Assembly: GCF_020519665.1 (NCBI RefSeq)
Contig: NZ_CP084703.1
Span: 2,108,001-2,172,000 of the forward strand
Length of the DNA stretch: 64,000 nucleotides
Reading direction: 5' to 3'
Source of the DNA: Bacillus shivajii
GTDB lineage: Bacteria > Bacillota > Bacilli > Bacillales > Salisediminibacteriaceae
Below, one piece after another: positions 27,877 through 37,203 of this stretch; the first letter of the stretch is position 1, and each line of letters starts with the position of its first letter. A program made the position numbers and the translations under genes. Under the pieces are notes generated by a model. The model had not been told where the DNA came from. It saw only the letters and a list, made by a program, of their open reading frames with translations, and ran no database searches.

Positions 27877-30800
27877 AGCCAATTTCATTAACGGTACAAG
27901 GGTTACATAGTTTTCGCGAAAAACAAACCGTAGACTTTGATTCGTTATGTCAAGGTGGTGTGTTCGGGATTTTCGGCCCGACCGGTAGCGGGAAGTCGTC
28001 CCTGTTAGATGCGATGACGTTAGCGTTGTACGGAAAAGTGGAACGAGCGACGAACAACACGCAAGGGATTATTAATCATGCCGAAGATTCGTTGAGCGTC
28101 TCCTTTCAGTTTCGCTTAGGCGGAGAGAAGAGCGGCAAAACGTACAAAATCGAGCGTACATTTAAACGAACGGGCGATGTTAACATTCGTTCAGCAACGT
28201 CAAGGTTAATCGATTTGACAAGTGAGCCTGTCGTGCTTGCTGATAAAACTGGGGAAGTCAACCATGGTGTTGAAAATTTATTAGGTCTCTCAATCGATGA
28301 TTTCACACGAGCGGTTGTTTTACCACAAGGGAAGTTTTCGGAGTTTTTGTCACTCAAAGGGACTGAACGAAGACAAATGCTGCAACGACTGTTTCACCTT
28401 GAAAAATACGGTGACGAACTCAACAAGAAATTGAAAGATCGGATCGGTAAAACGAAGCATGAAATCGAACTCATTGAAAAAGAGCAATTAGGGCTTGGTG
28501 ATTGTTCAAAAGAAGCGGTAGAAGAAGCGGAAAAACAACTTCAAGAGACGATTTCGCAAATCGAAAATGTTTCTGGGCGAATTGAAAAGACACAACAAAA
28601 GTACGAAAGAGAGAAAAACATTCGAAAATGGATGGTTGAGAAAGCGGAGCTCGAAACAGAATTAAAGAACCATCTGCAGAAACAGTCAGACGTCGAGAAA
28701 CTTGAAAAAGACATGGTTTTTGCAAAAGAGGCGGCATTATTAGCTCCTTATATTAAAGAACTTGAAGAAAGTGAACGCTCCTACAAAGAATGGACACTTG
28801 CGATTGAAAAGGTCACTAAGCGAGTGTTTGAGTTGAAAGAAATTGCAACAAAGGCAGTGGAAAATTTAGAGCGTGCGAAAAGAGAAAAAAATGAAGAAGA
28901 ATCTCCGTTACAAATTAAACTAAATGATTTAAACCGAATCAAAGAAGAGCTTCGTGAGATCGAAGAAGAAGAAAAACGAATTGAAGCTCTAAACAAAGAG
29001 TTAGAAGAGCTAGACAAAACGTTGAAGGAAGTAAACGATAAACAAGAAAAAGCAAAGCAAGACTTGAAAAAGTATGAAGACGGAAAACAACGTCTTGAAA
29101 CGGACCTTGCTAATGTGCAAATCTCTTCGAAATGGAAAAACTACGTCTATGAAGCTTATGAAGCGAAACAAAAGATTGATTATGCGTCACAAGTGATGAA
29201 TGAAAAGAAGGAAACGGTTGAGTCGATTCGAAAACAAGTTGAAGCGTTTATTCGGCAAAAAGAGGCTGGGAACGAGGCGATCGAGAAAAATAAAGAAGCA
29301 CTTCATAAACGTTTTTCACAAATTTATTATTGGTACGACGAGTTTTCAAATAAGCTTCGCGATCTTGAAGCGTTTAAAAAGTTTTTACAAGGTGTAAAAG
29401 TTGAGGAAGAGAAAAAGAAGTTTCATGAATTAGCGATCGTTTTACGAGAAGAGCTTCAAGAAAATGCACCTTGTCTCGTTTGTGGCTCAACAGAGCATGA
29501 TTTAAATAATATTGAACATCTCCATGAAGAGAGTGAAAAAAGTGGTATCGAGCAGCAAATGGAACAAGTCTTACGTGATATTGATGAAAAAGAGCGTATG
29601 CTCGATAAAGAAAAATGGACGTTAGAACAACAAGCATCATCGTTAAGTGATTTCATCGGAACTTTTGTAGAGGAAAAACCAAATGAAGAAGAGTCAACAC
29701 CTTCTTTTTCGCTCAAGGGTGAAAATTGGTTATCCGAATGGGAAGCGTTTAGTATGAAGTTATCGAAAGAGATTGAAACGGTTCAAAAGCTTTACGGCAA
29801 TGTACAAACGGAGAAACATGAGATGGAAAAGCAGCGTGAACAGCTTGCAGGGGTAGAACGTGATCTATCGTCACAAGAAAAACGCCTGAAAGAAGAGTCC
29901 ACTCATTATGAAGAACGGAGTAACGAGTATGAGGCACTCCTTCAAAAGTGGAAAGAGACGTATTCTGATTTAGCGGTTGCTGAAGTTGACGCAACGTTAC
30001 AAGAGGTGAAACGAAAAGAGCAACAAGCGGAAACGTTACGTGAACGGATTGAAAAGAGTACCCCTCATATTAACGATAAGAAAAAAGAAATTGAAGATTA
30101 TCAAGAATCTGCTCAACAATACGCATTGAAACATTCCTCTTTATCTGCACAAATTGAAGAAAAGCGTAAATGGTGCACGGAGAAAAAAGAACAAGTTCAT
30201 GAATCATTAAAAGGTGAGGATGTTCATAACAGTATCCAAAAAGTCAAAGAGAGACTAAAGCAATTAAACGAAGCATTTGAAAAGGCAGAAAAAGAAGCGA
30301 CGTCAGCAGAACAACAATTAAAAGAAGCTGAACATGAAGAAACCGTTACGAAGCAATCGATGATCGAAGCAAAACAAAGACTTGAACGAGCGAAGGAACA
30401 ATGGGAAGCTCAAGTTAAGAAAGCATCGTTATCATCGGTCGACGAAGCGAAAATGTTTGTAAAAACAGACGAACAAATCGCAGCAATGGAACGAGAAATT
30501 AAAGCATTTGAACAGAAAAAACAAGAGCTAGAATATGAAATCAAGCGAAAAACGGAATGGTTGAATGGGGATGACGTCTCTGAAGAAGCATTCCGTCAAA
30601 CAGAAAATGAGTTAACGAGTTTTAAAAAAGAGCTTGATGACTTACATTCGAAAAAAGGTGGATATGAATCGAATGTCACTGAGATGAAAAAGCGTGCAGA
30701 AAGGTATGCGGAGTTAGAGGAACAGCGCGCCAAACTAAGTGAAGATCACTCAAAGCTAGTGAAATTAGACGGAGTTTTTCGCGGAAAAGCATTCGTTGAA

Positions 30801-31256
30801 TTTATCGCTGAAGAACAATTGGTTCAAGTCAGTCGCTTAGCATCTGAACGTCTTCATCATTTAACGAGAGGGCGCTATGCGATCGAAGTTGATGCAAATG
30901 GTGGTTTTATCATTCGTGATGATGCAAATGGTGGGGTGAAACGACCTGTTTCAACACTGTCAGGTGGGGAAACATTCTTAACTTCACTTGCGCTTGCGTT
31001 ATCTTTATCAACATCGATTCAGCTTAAAGGAGAGCATCCACTTGAATTTTTCTTCTTAGACGAAGGGTTCGGAACACTCGACCAGGAATTGTTAGAAACG
31101 GTCATTTCTGCGCTAGAAAAACTGCATTCAGAGCAGTTATCTGTTGGTGTTATTAGTCACGTTCCAGAGCTTCGTGAGCGGCTGCCGAGAAAACTCATCG
31201 TCACACCTTCTGAACCAGGAGGGAAGGGCAGCTGTATTCACCTAGAAGAGATGTAG
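27873..31256 (+). CDS. sbcC: Nuclease SbcCD subunit C
   Basis: The 1127-residue SMC/Rad50-type ATPase has Walker A GPTGSGKSS (about 35-43), two long coiled-coil arms (about 200-490 and 560-960), and a zinc hook CLVC (C534, C537) between them. The ABC signature is STLSGGETF and Walker B is FFLDEGFGTLD. The start is TTG 27873 within the sbcD stop. A terminator follows, closing the addBA-sbcDC operon. Confidence 0.97.
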   Translation: MKPISLTVQGLHSFREKQTVDFDSLCQGGVFGIFGPTGSGKSSLLDAMTLALYGKVERATNNTQGIINHAEDSLSVSFQFRLGGEKSGKTYKIERTFKRTGDVNIRSATSRLIDLTSEPVVLADKTGEVNHGVENLLGLSIDDFTRAVVLPQGKFSEFLSLKGTERRQMLQRLFHLEKYGDELNKKLKDRIGKTKHEIELIEKEQLGLGDCSKEAVEEAEKQLQETISQIENVSGRIEKTQQKYEREKNIRKWMVEKAELETELKNHLQKQSDVEKLEKDMVFAKEAALLAPYIKELEESERSYKEWTLAIEKVTKRVFELKEIATKAVENLERAKREKNEEESPLQIKLNDLNRIKEELREIEEEEKRIEALNKELEELDKTLKEVNDKQEKAKQDLKKYEDGKQRLETDLANVQISSKWKNYVYEAYEAKQKIDYASQVMNEKKETVESIRKQVEAFIRQKEAGNEAIEKNKEALHKRFSQIYYWYDEFSNKLRDLEAFKKFLQGVKVEEEKKKFHELAIVLREELQENAPCLVCGSTEHDLNNIEHLHEESEKSGIEQQMEQVLRDIDEKERMLDKEKWTLEQQASSLSDFIGTFVEEKPNEEESTPSFSLKGENWLSEWEAFSMKLSKEIETVQKLYGNVQTEKHEMEKQREQLAGVERDLSSQEKRLKEESTHYEERSNEYEALLQKWKETYSDLAVAEVDATLQEVKRKEQQAETLRERIEKSTPHINDKKKEIEDYQESAQQYALKHSSLSAQIEEKRKWCTEKKEQVHESLKGEDVHNSIQKVKERLKQLNEAFEKAEKEATSAEQQLKEAEHEETVTKQSMIEAKQRLERAKEQWEAQVKKASLSSVDEAKMFVKTDEQIAAMEREIKAFEQKKQELEYEIKRKTEWLNGDDVSEEAFRQTENELTSFKKELDDLHSKKGGYESNVTEMKKRAERYAELEEQRAKLSEDHSKLVKLDGVFRGKAFVEFIAEEQLVQVSRLASERLHHLTRGRYAIEVDANGGFIIRDDANGGVKRPVSTLSGGETFLTSLALALSLSTSIQLKGEHPLEFFFLDEGFGTLDQELLETVISALEKLHSEQLSVGVISHVPELRERLPRKLIVTPSEPGGKGSCIHLEEM

Positions 31257-31291
31257 TAAGGTTGTAGAGATCGTGTAATGAGATTCATTGT

Positions 31292-31329
31292 AACGCACCG
31301 GTTTTTTTATGTGACTGGTGCGTTCTTTT
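31292..31329 (+). terminator. Terminator of the addBA-sbcDC operon
   Basis: AACGCACC pairs with GGTGCGTT around a 17-nt spacer, followed by CTTTTT. Confidence 0.85.
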
Positions 31330-31458
31330 TGCATATTTTAGACTGCAATTTATTCTTATGTGGAGAATATTTCTGTAAGGATTTCCTTTCGGTTATGTTA
31401 TGCTAATCTTATGAATATTCAATTTGACTAAACGAATATAAAGGAAGAAGGCGAGAAA

Positions 31459-32400
31459 GTGAAGACGATTATTTTAAAGTTTCAAAGTCTTCCATATTTA
31501 TTATTGATTTTTGCGACGTTTTTCTGGGGAACAAACTTTGTCATTAGTCGCATCGTTGTTGAGGAAGTTCCACCGGTTCAGCTATCACTCATGAGATGGG
31601 TCATTGCAAGTCTCGTCTTTTTACCGTTCGTGTATAACGAACTAAAGCAAAATAAACTCATGATCAAAAAGAACTGGAAAGCGTTATTGTTGTTAGCGTT
31701 AACAGGTATTGCTGGGTTCAACACATTATTATATATTGCGATCCAATATACGACGTCAATTAATGCTTCAATCGTTAATGCAACAGCGCCACTGTTAATC
31801 GTGTTGCTTTCGGTGGTCTTTTTAAAAGAAAAGTTATTTACAATTCAATACATAGGAGTCATCGTTTCCTTTATCGGTGTGTTTATCATTATTACAGGAG
31901 GACGTCTCGAAACCCTTTGGACGTTAACATTTAACCCAGGTGATGTAGTCGTTTTTGCAGCCGTCATCGTTTGGGCGATCTATTCTGTTTTAATGAAAAA
32001 ATTTGGTGTGAACTTACCGAAGAAGTCGACATTTATTATAACGATGTACATCGGTATTCTTTCTTTAATCCCATTTGCTTTATTTGAAAGGACGTATCAT
32101 GCTGTGACAATTACCGCGTTACCTGTTGATACAATCCTTGCGATTATTTATTTAGGGATTTTCCCTAGCATTATTTCGTTTATATGTTGGAATGAAGGCG
32201 TCATGCAAGTGGGGGCGGGAAAAGCATCCAATTATTTGTATTTGATCGTGTTTTTCACAGCGATTTTAGCTGTCATTTTTGGAGGGGAAAAGGTCACATG
32301 GACTCAATTCATCGGTGGTGGTTTTATTATATCAGGGGTCATGGTCACATCGAATCCTCACATTTTTCGCAAAAATGTTACGGTAAAAAAAGCAAGTTGA
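31459..32400 (+). CDS. EamA/DMT family transporter
   Basis: The 313-residue permease has ten spans in two EamA repeats (FATFFWGTNFVISRIVV at the start; AAVIVWAIYSVLMKKFG opening the second half). This drug/metabolite superfamily exports small metabolites; the substrate cannot be told. GTG 31459 is preceded by AAGGAAGAAGGCGAG. It seems monocistronic. Confidence 0.88.
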   Translation: MKTIILKFQSLPYLLLIFATFFWGTNFVISRIVVEEVPPVQLSLMRWVIASLVFLPFVYNELKQNKLMIKKNWKALLLLALTGIAGFNTLLYIAIQYTTSINASIVNATAPLLIVLLSVVFLKEKLFTIQYIGVIVSFIGVFIIITGGRLETLWTLTFNPGDVVVFAAVIVWAIYSVLMKKFGVNLPKKSTFIITMYIGILSLIPFALFERTYHAVTITALPVDTILAIIYLGIFPSIISFICWNEGVMQVGAGKASNYLYLIVFFTAILAVIFGGEKVTWTQFIGGGFIISGVMVTSNPHIFRKNVTVKKAS

Positions 32401-32458
32401 CGATCGGTGGTTATAGGGGGAGATAATTAGGTATGTTTGGTGGTAGAAGGTGGATATG

Positions 32459-32507
32459 TACCAAGTAGTTATGTATTTTTTTTTGCACGTAGTTAATGTA
32501 CTTGGTA
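32459..32507. promoter_or_regulatory. Operator-like inverted repeat, distal copy
   Basis: TACCAAGTA (32459-32467) and its exact reverse complement TACTTGGTA (32499-32507). The stretch TACCAAGTAGTTATGTA matches the proximal copy at 32784. It looks like the same operator expanded by about 24 bp, including a run of T. Confidence 0.55.
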
Positions 32508-32604
32508 AGATCTATTGATTGAGGTACTTATTAAAGTGATTACAAATAGGGTTTGCTATAATTATATTATGTTAACTACAGTTATTGAACGATGTAATTA
32601 AAAC

Positions 32605-32769
32605 TCAAGATACTATATCGATATAAAGAAGGGTTAGGCTTTCTCGGCTTTCTAGTCCATAATGATGAAAATAGTGGTTAACTACTTCTGCAAGTTCATT
32701 CTTGGGCTCTTCAATATCTCTTACTCTTTGCCAACCTTCTTCGGCAAGCTCTTCAACATTGTCTCTCAT
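32605..32769 (-). pseudogene. TetR-family regulator fragment
   Basis: The 54-codon frame runs from ATG 32769 to TGA 32605. Its sequence (VEELAEEGWQRVRDIEEPKN, then EVVNHYFHHYGLES) resembles the segment that follows the DNA-binding helices in TetR regulators. The helix-turn-helix and the C-terminal ligand domain are both missing. Operator-like repeats lie directly upstream and about 100 bp beyond its end. I infer a deletion remnant of an autoregulated repressor, possibly of the MFS gene at 33419. Confidence 0.5.
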
Positions 32770-32783
32770 TCTAACATTGAAAC

Positions 32784-32807
32784 TACCAGGTAGTTATATA
32801 CTTGGTA
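32784..32807. promoter_or_regulatory. Operator-like inverted repeat, proximal copy
   Basis: TACCAGGTA and TACTTGGTA form a 24-bp near-perfect dyad, 15 bp upstream of the TetR fragment. The right arm runs into a T-run, so a terminator role is also conceivable. Confidence 0.55.
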
Positions 32808-32987
32808 GTTTTTTAGCAGGCATTCCACAATAGGATGATTGCACGCTCATGAAAAGTATAAAAGGAAGATAATTGAATTTACTGAAATGGATACAGTTGT
32901 GATCAAGCGCTCAATCGGTGGCCCCGTACAAACGTTATGTAGTGAGTTGAATGCATACGTTGGTTTTTTATTTTGTAGAGCTTTTTT

Positions 32988-33139
32988 AATTGAATCAATT
33001 TCATCATTACGTTTTTTGCGCAATGAAACGAATGATATTATAATTTTTTTCATTAAATTTACGTTTGATTTGGAAGTGAAGTTCACGCTCATCATTTGGA
33101 ATTTCCCATCTTATTTTGAGTTATGAAATTGATTCAATT
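32988..33139. mobile_element. MITE-like element, short form (152 bp)
   Basis: It is bounded by 17-bp perfect terminal inverted repeats AATTGAATCAATTTCAT (32988-33004) and its complement (33123-33139). The interior matches the two end segments of the 683-bp element at 42298-42980 in reverse orientation (GTTTTTTGCGCAATGAAACG on one side; GAAGTGAAGTTCACGCTCAT on the other). It lacks the internal tandem array and has no coding capacity. Confidence 0.85.
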
Positions 33140-33418
33140 AGTTAATATATTAGAGATTTGTGGAAAATCTCTTGGCGGACATTGGTAAAAAAGATGGTAA
33201 GGGTGGTAAAAATTTGTGGCTAAATCAAGAATTGGTTCATTTTTCTTGGTAGATTAACAACAATCTTTGTTAGTATGGTAGTTGGTGTTCAAAAATCATT
33301 TAGTCACCGCAGTATTAGGTCCCATTTTTAAGGGTTATTTAAGCGACAGGGATTTTTTCTAGGGATATACGACGTAACGTTCATTATCCCACTTCATTGT
33401 TGAAGGGGTATGAAAAAT
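33140..33418. other. Intergenic region upstream of the MFS gene
   Basis: 279 bp with a short inverted repeat (AGAGATTT / AAATCTCT, about 33150-33171). No gene is evident. Confidence 0.4.
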
Positions 33419-34840
33419 ATGGAAAATAAACAACCTAAAATTTCACATAAGGTAATTGTATCGATTATTTTAATTTCTGCTTTTCTTTTTACATTCAATC
33501 AGTTTTTATTAATTACAGCTTATCCTACGATCATGCAAGAGTTTTCACTTAATGCGACACAAGTGCAATGGTTAACGACATCATTTTTGTTAACTACGAT
33601 CGTGTTCATACCTATGACTGGATATTTAACGAATACTTATTCATCAAGAACATTAGTGATTTTTTCGCTTAGTTTCTTATTTCTAGGTACCGTTGTAGGG
33701 ATTCTAGCAACGAACTTTTCTTTATTAATTATTTCTAGAGTGATTCAAGCAATTGGGGCAGGAATTATGCTTCCGCTTGTACAAACGATTTTACTCGCTG
33801 TATTTCCTTATGAAAAAAGGGGGTTCGCTATGGGGCTTTTAGGTTGCGTCATTAATGTTGCGCCTGCTTCAGCACCTTCAATATCAGGAATTGTCATTGA
33901 TGTTTATCATTGGAAGGCACTGTTTTGGATTATGCTTCCGCTTTCACTTAGTGCGCTTTTATTTGCATATTTGTTTATGAAAAATGTAACGAAACAGTAC
34001 CCGTCTCAGCTAGATATGACGTCGTTATTTTTATCAGGAATTGGTTTTGCTAGTTTCATATATGGAATCAGCAATATTAGTGTTCTAGGTTTTACTCATT
34101 GGAGCGTCATCTCAACTGTTCTTTTCGGAATTGTGATGTTAACGTTATTTGTTAAAAGGCAATTACATTTAGAATTACCCGTGCTTAACTTACGGATCTT
34201 CAAAAAGGTTGTGTTTCTTTTATCAACCATCCTTATATTTATTAACATTTTGCTTTTATTGTCATATGAAACGATATTGCCGATGTTCTCACAAGATGTA
34301 CTAGGTACGACTGCGTTTCTTTCGGGCTTTTTATTAGTTCCAGGAACGATCTTGCTTTCAATCGTCTCACTAGTTTCGGGTAATCTATTTGATCGTTATG
34401 GAGGGAGGCGGTTATCGATTATCGGTTTCTCGTTCATCCTTGTATCTTCGATTTTGTTTGGCACGGTCGGGATGGAAAGCTCTCCGTACATGATTATGGG
34501 TTGCTTTAGTTTATTTATGGTAGGGACTGGCTTTACGATCATGCCGTTAGTTTCAGTAGGCGTCAACAGTTTAACTACATCAGAAATTCCCCATGGTACG
34601 GCGATCGTAAATACAGTACGACAATTTGGCATGGCTATTGGTGTGATTATACTTACGACAATTATTAGTGTGACGACAGATCAAATGAATGCTCCCTATG
34701 AAGTGGCAGCGTTTTGGGGCACAAGGTACGCCTTTATCGTTATGGCCGTTCTTTCGTTCATTGGTGTCTGTTTATCATTTATCATTAAAGAAGGAAAGGA
34801 AGCTACTGAAGAGGGGAGAGAAAAGGTGGTTAATGGATGA
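33419..34840 (+). CDS. MFS drug:H+ antiporter, DHA2 (14-TM) type
   Basis: The 473-residue exporter of the EmrB/LmrB group has about 14 spans. Typical motifs are present: QWLTTSFLLTTIVFIPMTG in TM2, and RVIQAIGAGIMLPLVQ followed by RGFAMGLLG around motif C. These proteins expel lipophilic drugs by proton exchange and are often paired with a TetR repressor; a TetR fragment lies 0.65 kb upstream. GAAGGGG is 1 nt from ATG 33410 but about 10 nt from ATG 33419, so I use the latter. Confidence 0.9.
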   Translation: MENKQPKISHKVIVSIILISAFLFTFNQFLLITAYPTIMQEFSLNATQVQWLTTSFLLTTIVFIPMTGYLTNTYSSRTLVIFSLSFLFLGTVVGILATNFSLLIISRVIQAIGAGIMLPLVQTILLAVFPYEKRGFAMGLLGCVINVAPASAPSISGIVIDVYHWKALFWIMLPLSLSALLFAYLFMKNVTKQYPSQLDMTSLFLSGIGFASFIYGISNISVLGFTHWSVISTVLFGIVMLTLFVKRQLHLELPVLNLRIFKKVVFLLSTILIFINILLLLSYETILPMFSQDVLGTTAFLSGFLLVPGTILLSIVSLVSGNLFDRYGGRRLSIIGFSFILVSSILFGTVGMESSPYMIMGCFSLFMVGTGFTIMPLVSVGVNSLTTSEIPHGTAIVNTVRQFGMAIGVIILTTIISVTTDQMNAPYEVAAFWGTRYAFIVMAVLSFIGVCLSFIIKEGKEATEEGREKVVNG

Positions 34841-34999
34841 TACGACATGTTTAAACTTATCGTATATATCATTTGGATGTCGAGCTTGCTTGTGAAAAAT
34901 AAGGAAACATCAAGGGTTATTTTATATGTATGGAATGGTAAAAGGTGTTAGAGTATTAGGGAAGAAAAGTATACGGAAGATAACTGAAAGGAGTTCAAA

Positions 35000-35290
35000 A
35001 TGGAATTTGATTGGTTTAGTCTGTTTTCAACCTTACTATTATTTTTAATTATTTTCTCTCCACTCTTATTTTCAAAGAAAAATAAGAACAGTACTGAGGA
35101 AATAGGTTGGCAAGGAGTATTTAAATCCAAGTGGTTTGGTATTACGCTAATCTTTCTTTTACCATATTTATACTTTTCTTTTCTAAACGTAGTGTTTGCC
35201 ATCATTTTATCAACGATCATCTCATTTGTTACATCCCTAATCGCTAATTGGAGATTGTTATTGAAAAGATCATCAAACGAGTGTGATTAG
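35000..35290 (+). CDS. Small membrane protein, unknown
   Basis: The 96 residues include two to three spans (about 7-25, 45-68 and 68-85). AAGGAG lies 7 nt before ATG 35000. No family is recognised. A clear terminator follows. Confidence 0.65.
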   Translation: MEFDWFSLFSTLLLFLIIFSPLLFSKKNKNSTEEIGWQGVFKSKWFGITLIFLLPYLYFSFLNVVFAIILSTIISFVTSLIANWRLLLKRSSNECD

Positions 35291-35306
35291 TGGAATGATT
35301 TGATCT

Positions 35307-35329
35307 AGAGTTGCTATGCAACTCTTTTT
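35307..35329 (+). terminator. Intrinsic terminator
   Basis: AGAGTTGC-tat-GCAACTCT followed by TTTTT. Confidence 0.9.
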
Positions 35330-35450
35330 CTATGAAAATTTACTATGAAAGTGAAATTTTTTTGTTTATGATTACGTCTAATTTAATAACATACGTATGA
35401 AAACGACAGTGAAGGAAAAAGTTTGTTTAAATAGAAAGGTAGGATTAGTA

Positions 35451-36023
35451 ATGAAATGACTTTTATTTTTGGCGTGTTTTTCGTTACTTGCAGTTGTGAT
35501 AGGGTGCTCATCAGACGGAGAAAATAACGGTGAGCAAGGTTTGAGCACGACCATTAACGAAGAATTAGGGACTGAGGTTTATGTCCCAACTACTTTTCAT
35601 GACTTGGAAATACATACCTCTTTTATTTCTTATTCCACTGGTAAGCCTAGCATGGTAGACGTTTACTACGGCTTAGAAAAAGATGATCGGAACGTTTATT
35701 TTGAAAATAAAGATGAAATAAAAGACTGGGAAGAAACGATGCACACGAACCTTCTATATGGTCCATATGGAGACGAGGAATTGTTTATGCTCAGCTTCAG
35801 GAAAGGGAATTTTCCAACAGATGATGACCTTCGTAATTGGGAAGAAATTGAACTTGAAGGGGCACCGGTATTAACGTATTTTAATGAAGCTGCAAGGTAT
35901 TACCATGTGAGGATCGATGTTGCAGATGGGCATTATTTATTGCGGTTTTTACCATCACATTATGCTGATGAAGAGGCGTTAGAAAAAACTCAGACATTTA
36001 TTGAATTCTTAAATAACTCATAG
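35451..36023 (+). pseudogene. Lipoprotein gene with TGA at codon 3
   Basis: A well-placed ATG at 35451 (GGTAGGA upstream) reads ATG-AAA-TGA and then continues in frame as a textbook lipoprotein signal (LLFLACFSLLAVVIGC, lipobox VIGC). About 170 acidic residues follow, ending FLNNS. The TGA at 35457-35459 would stop translation at once. Either the gene is dead, or it starts at TTG 35469 with a shortened signal peptide, or the base is an error. No SECIS-like hairpin follows, and position 3 is not a redox site. The mature domain is of no family I recognise. Confidence 0.65.
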
Positions 36024-36090
36024 CTTTAACGAGTATGATTGAAATGGAACATAGATGGTTGAACTGAAAATGTATCATAGGGGGAATGAC

Positions 36091-36546
36091 ATGACAACGG
36101 GAATAAAATTATTTCAATTTTGGAGAAATGCAGCACTTAAAAGTATCGAATCCACAAGTGTTGATCAAGCGTCAATGATTCCTAAAGGCTTTAAAAATAA
36201 TATTCACTGGAATGCAGGTCATATTTTAGCAAATTTAGATGAGAAACTACATTTATATGCATGGGAAAATAAAGGTCTTGATCAACGTTACTATGATCTA
36301 TTTTTAAATGGCACCTCTCCGAAACAATGGGAAAATGAAGAAGTCCCTTCTTTTAAAGAAGTGCTACAAAAGTTGAAAGAACAAGAAAAAATGGTTACAG
36401 AAAATTACGAGATTTTTTCAAGACAACAGTTAACGAAAGAATTTCGTGGGATGAAAACAGGTGAGGAGCTTCTTCAATTTTTAGTCGCACATGATTGTAT
36501 GCATATTAGATTAATTAAAGGGATTAAGTATGCATTGAATAAATAG
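36091..36546 (+). CDS. DinB-like four-helix protein
   Basis: The 151 residues match the DinB/YfiT metal-binding four-helix fold. The likely His ligands are in NIHWNAGHI and near the C-terminus in HDCMHIRLIKG. Members include thiol-dependent S-transferases and many of unknown function. ATG 36091 follows AGGGGG by 6 nt; ATG 36055 has no ribosome site. Confidence 0.8.
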   Translation: MTTGIKLFQFWRNAALKSIESTSVDQASMIPKGFKNNIHWNAGHILANLDEKLHLYAWENKGLDQRYYDLFLNGTSPKQWENEEVPSFKEVLQKLKEQEKMVTENYEIFSRQQLTKEFRGMKTGEELLQFLVAHDCMHIRLIKGIKYALNK

Positions 36547-36619
36547 ATGTCACAAAATAAGTCAGCAAATATCCTTACCGGATTTATGTCAGAAGAAATC
36601 AGTATTGGTAACAAAAAGC

Positions 36620-36652
36620 GCATGGGTTTCAACTGAAATCTCATGCCTTTTT
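36620..36652 (+). terminator. Terminator-like hairpin
   Basis: GCATGGGTTTC pairs with GAAATCTCATGC imperfectly, followed by CTTTTTA. Confidence 0.6.
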
Positions 36653-36795
36653 ATTTCACTTTATTAACAGAAAAGTATTAAAGAAATAATGTTAATAGTT
36701 CTGCTTAACTGGAAGTTGAATATTATTAAAGATACGTTTAATTATATTCTTGCCATTGATCATATGTAGTGAGTAAATTTTAGGGGGGGATTCAA

Positions 36796-37068
36796 ATAGA
36801 TCATGTATTAAAGGTATCATCAAAATCTAATCCGAATTCAGTTGCAGGTGCAATTGCTGGTACATTAAGAGAAAGAGGTAGTACTGAAATTCAAGCGATT
36901 GGAGCTGGTGCTATAAATCAAGCAATTAAAGCCATTGCGATTGCAAGAGGGTATGTAGCTCCTAGTGGTGTGGATCTAGTTCTGGTTCCTGCATTTGAAA
37001 ATGTGATGATCAATAATGAAAATAAAACAGCTATTAAATTATTTGTAGGTCCTAGAAAAGAACGGTAA
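36796..37068 (+). CDS. spoVS: SpoVS-like protein starting at ATA
   Basis: The 90-codon frame is unmistakably SpoVS-like along its whole length: DHVLKVSSKSNPNSVAGA, then LRERGSTEIQAIGAGA and ARGYVAPSGVDL, ending AIKLFVGPRKER. SpoVS is a small Alba-like protein affecting septation and spore coat assembly. No ATG, GTG or TTG exists at the N-terminus. The codon aligned with the family's Met is ATA (36796-36798), 6 nt after an ideal GGGGGGG ribosome site. It is either translated from AUA or a copy silenced by an ATG-to-ATA change. Confidence 0.85.
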   Translation: MDHVLKVSSKSNPNSVAGAIAGTLRERGSTEIQAIGAGAINQAIKAIAIARGYVAPSGVDLVLVPAFENVMINNENKTAIKLFVGPRKER

Positions 37069-37161
37069 TTTGGCGTAGAGACAATTTAAACTGAGCATAT
37101 ATATCAAATTTGAGTTACAGATGAAAATTGGAAATTGTTCAATAAGATAATATAAGAAAAA

Positions 37162-37187
37162 GGGCAAGGAGAATATTTTCCTTGCCC
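37162..37187. terminator. Bidirectional terminator
   Basis: GGGCAAGGA pairs with TCCTTGCCC; A-rich before and T-rich after. It lies between the convergent spoVS-like and ABC-F genes. Confidence 0.88.
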
Positions 37188-37203
37188 ATTTTACAATAAA
37201 CGT

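Noticed and set aside
32839-33126. 95-codon frame across the short MITE-like element
   Set aside because: It runs from unique sequence into the element and ends in its terminal repeat; no ribosome site.
35451-35459. TGA at codon 3 of the lipoprotein considered as Sec
   Set aside because: It lies in the signal peptide, not at a redox position, and no SECIS-like hairpin follows.
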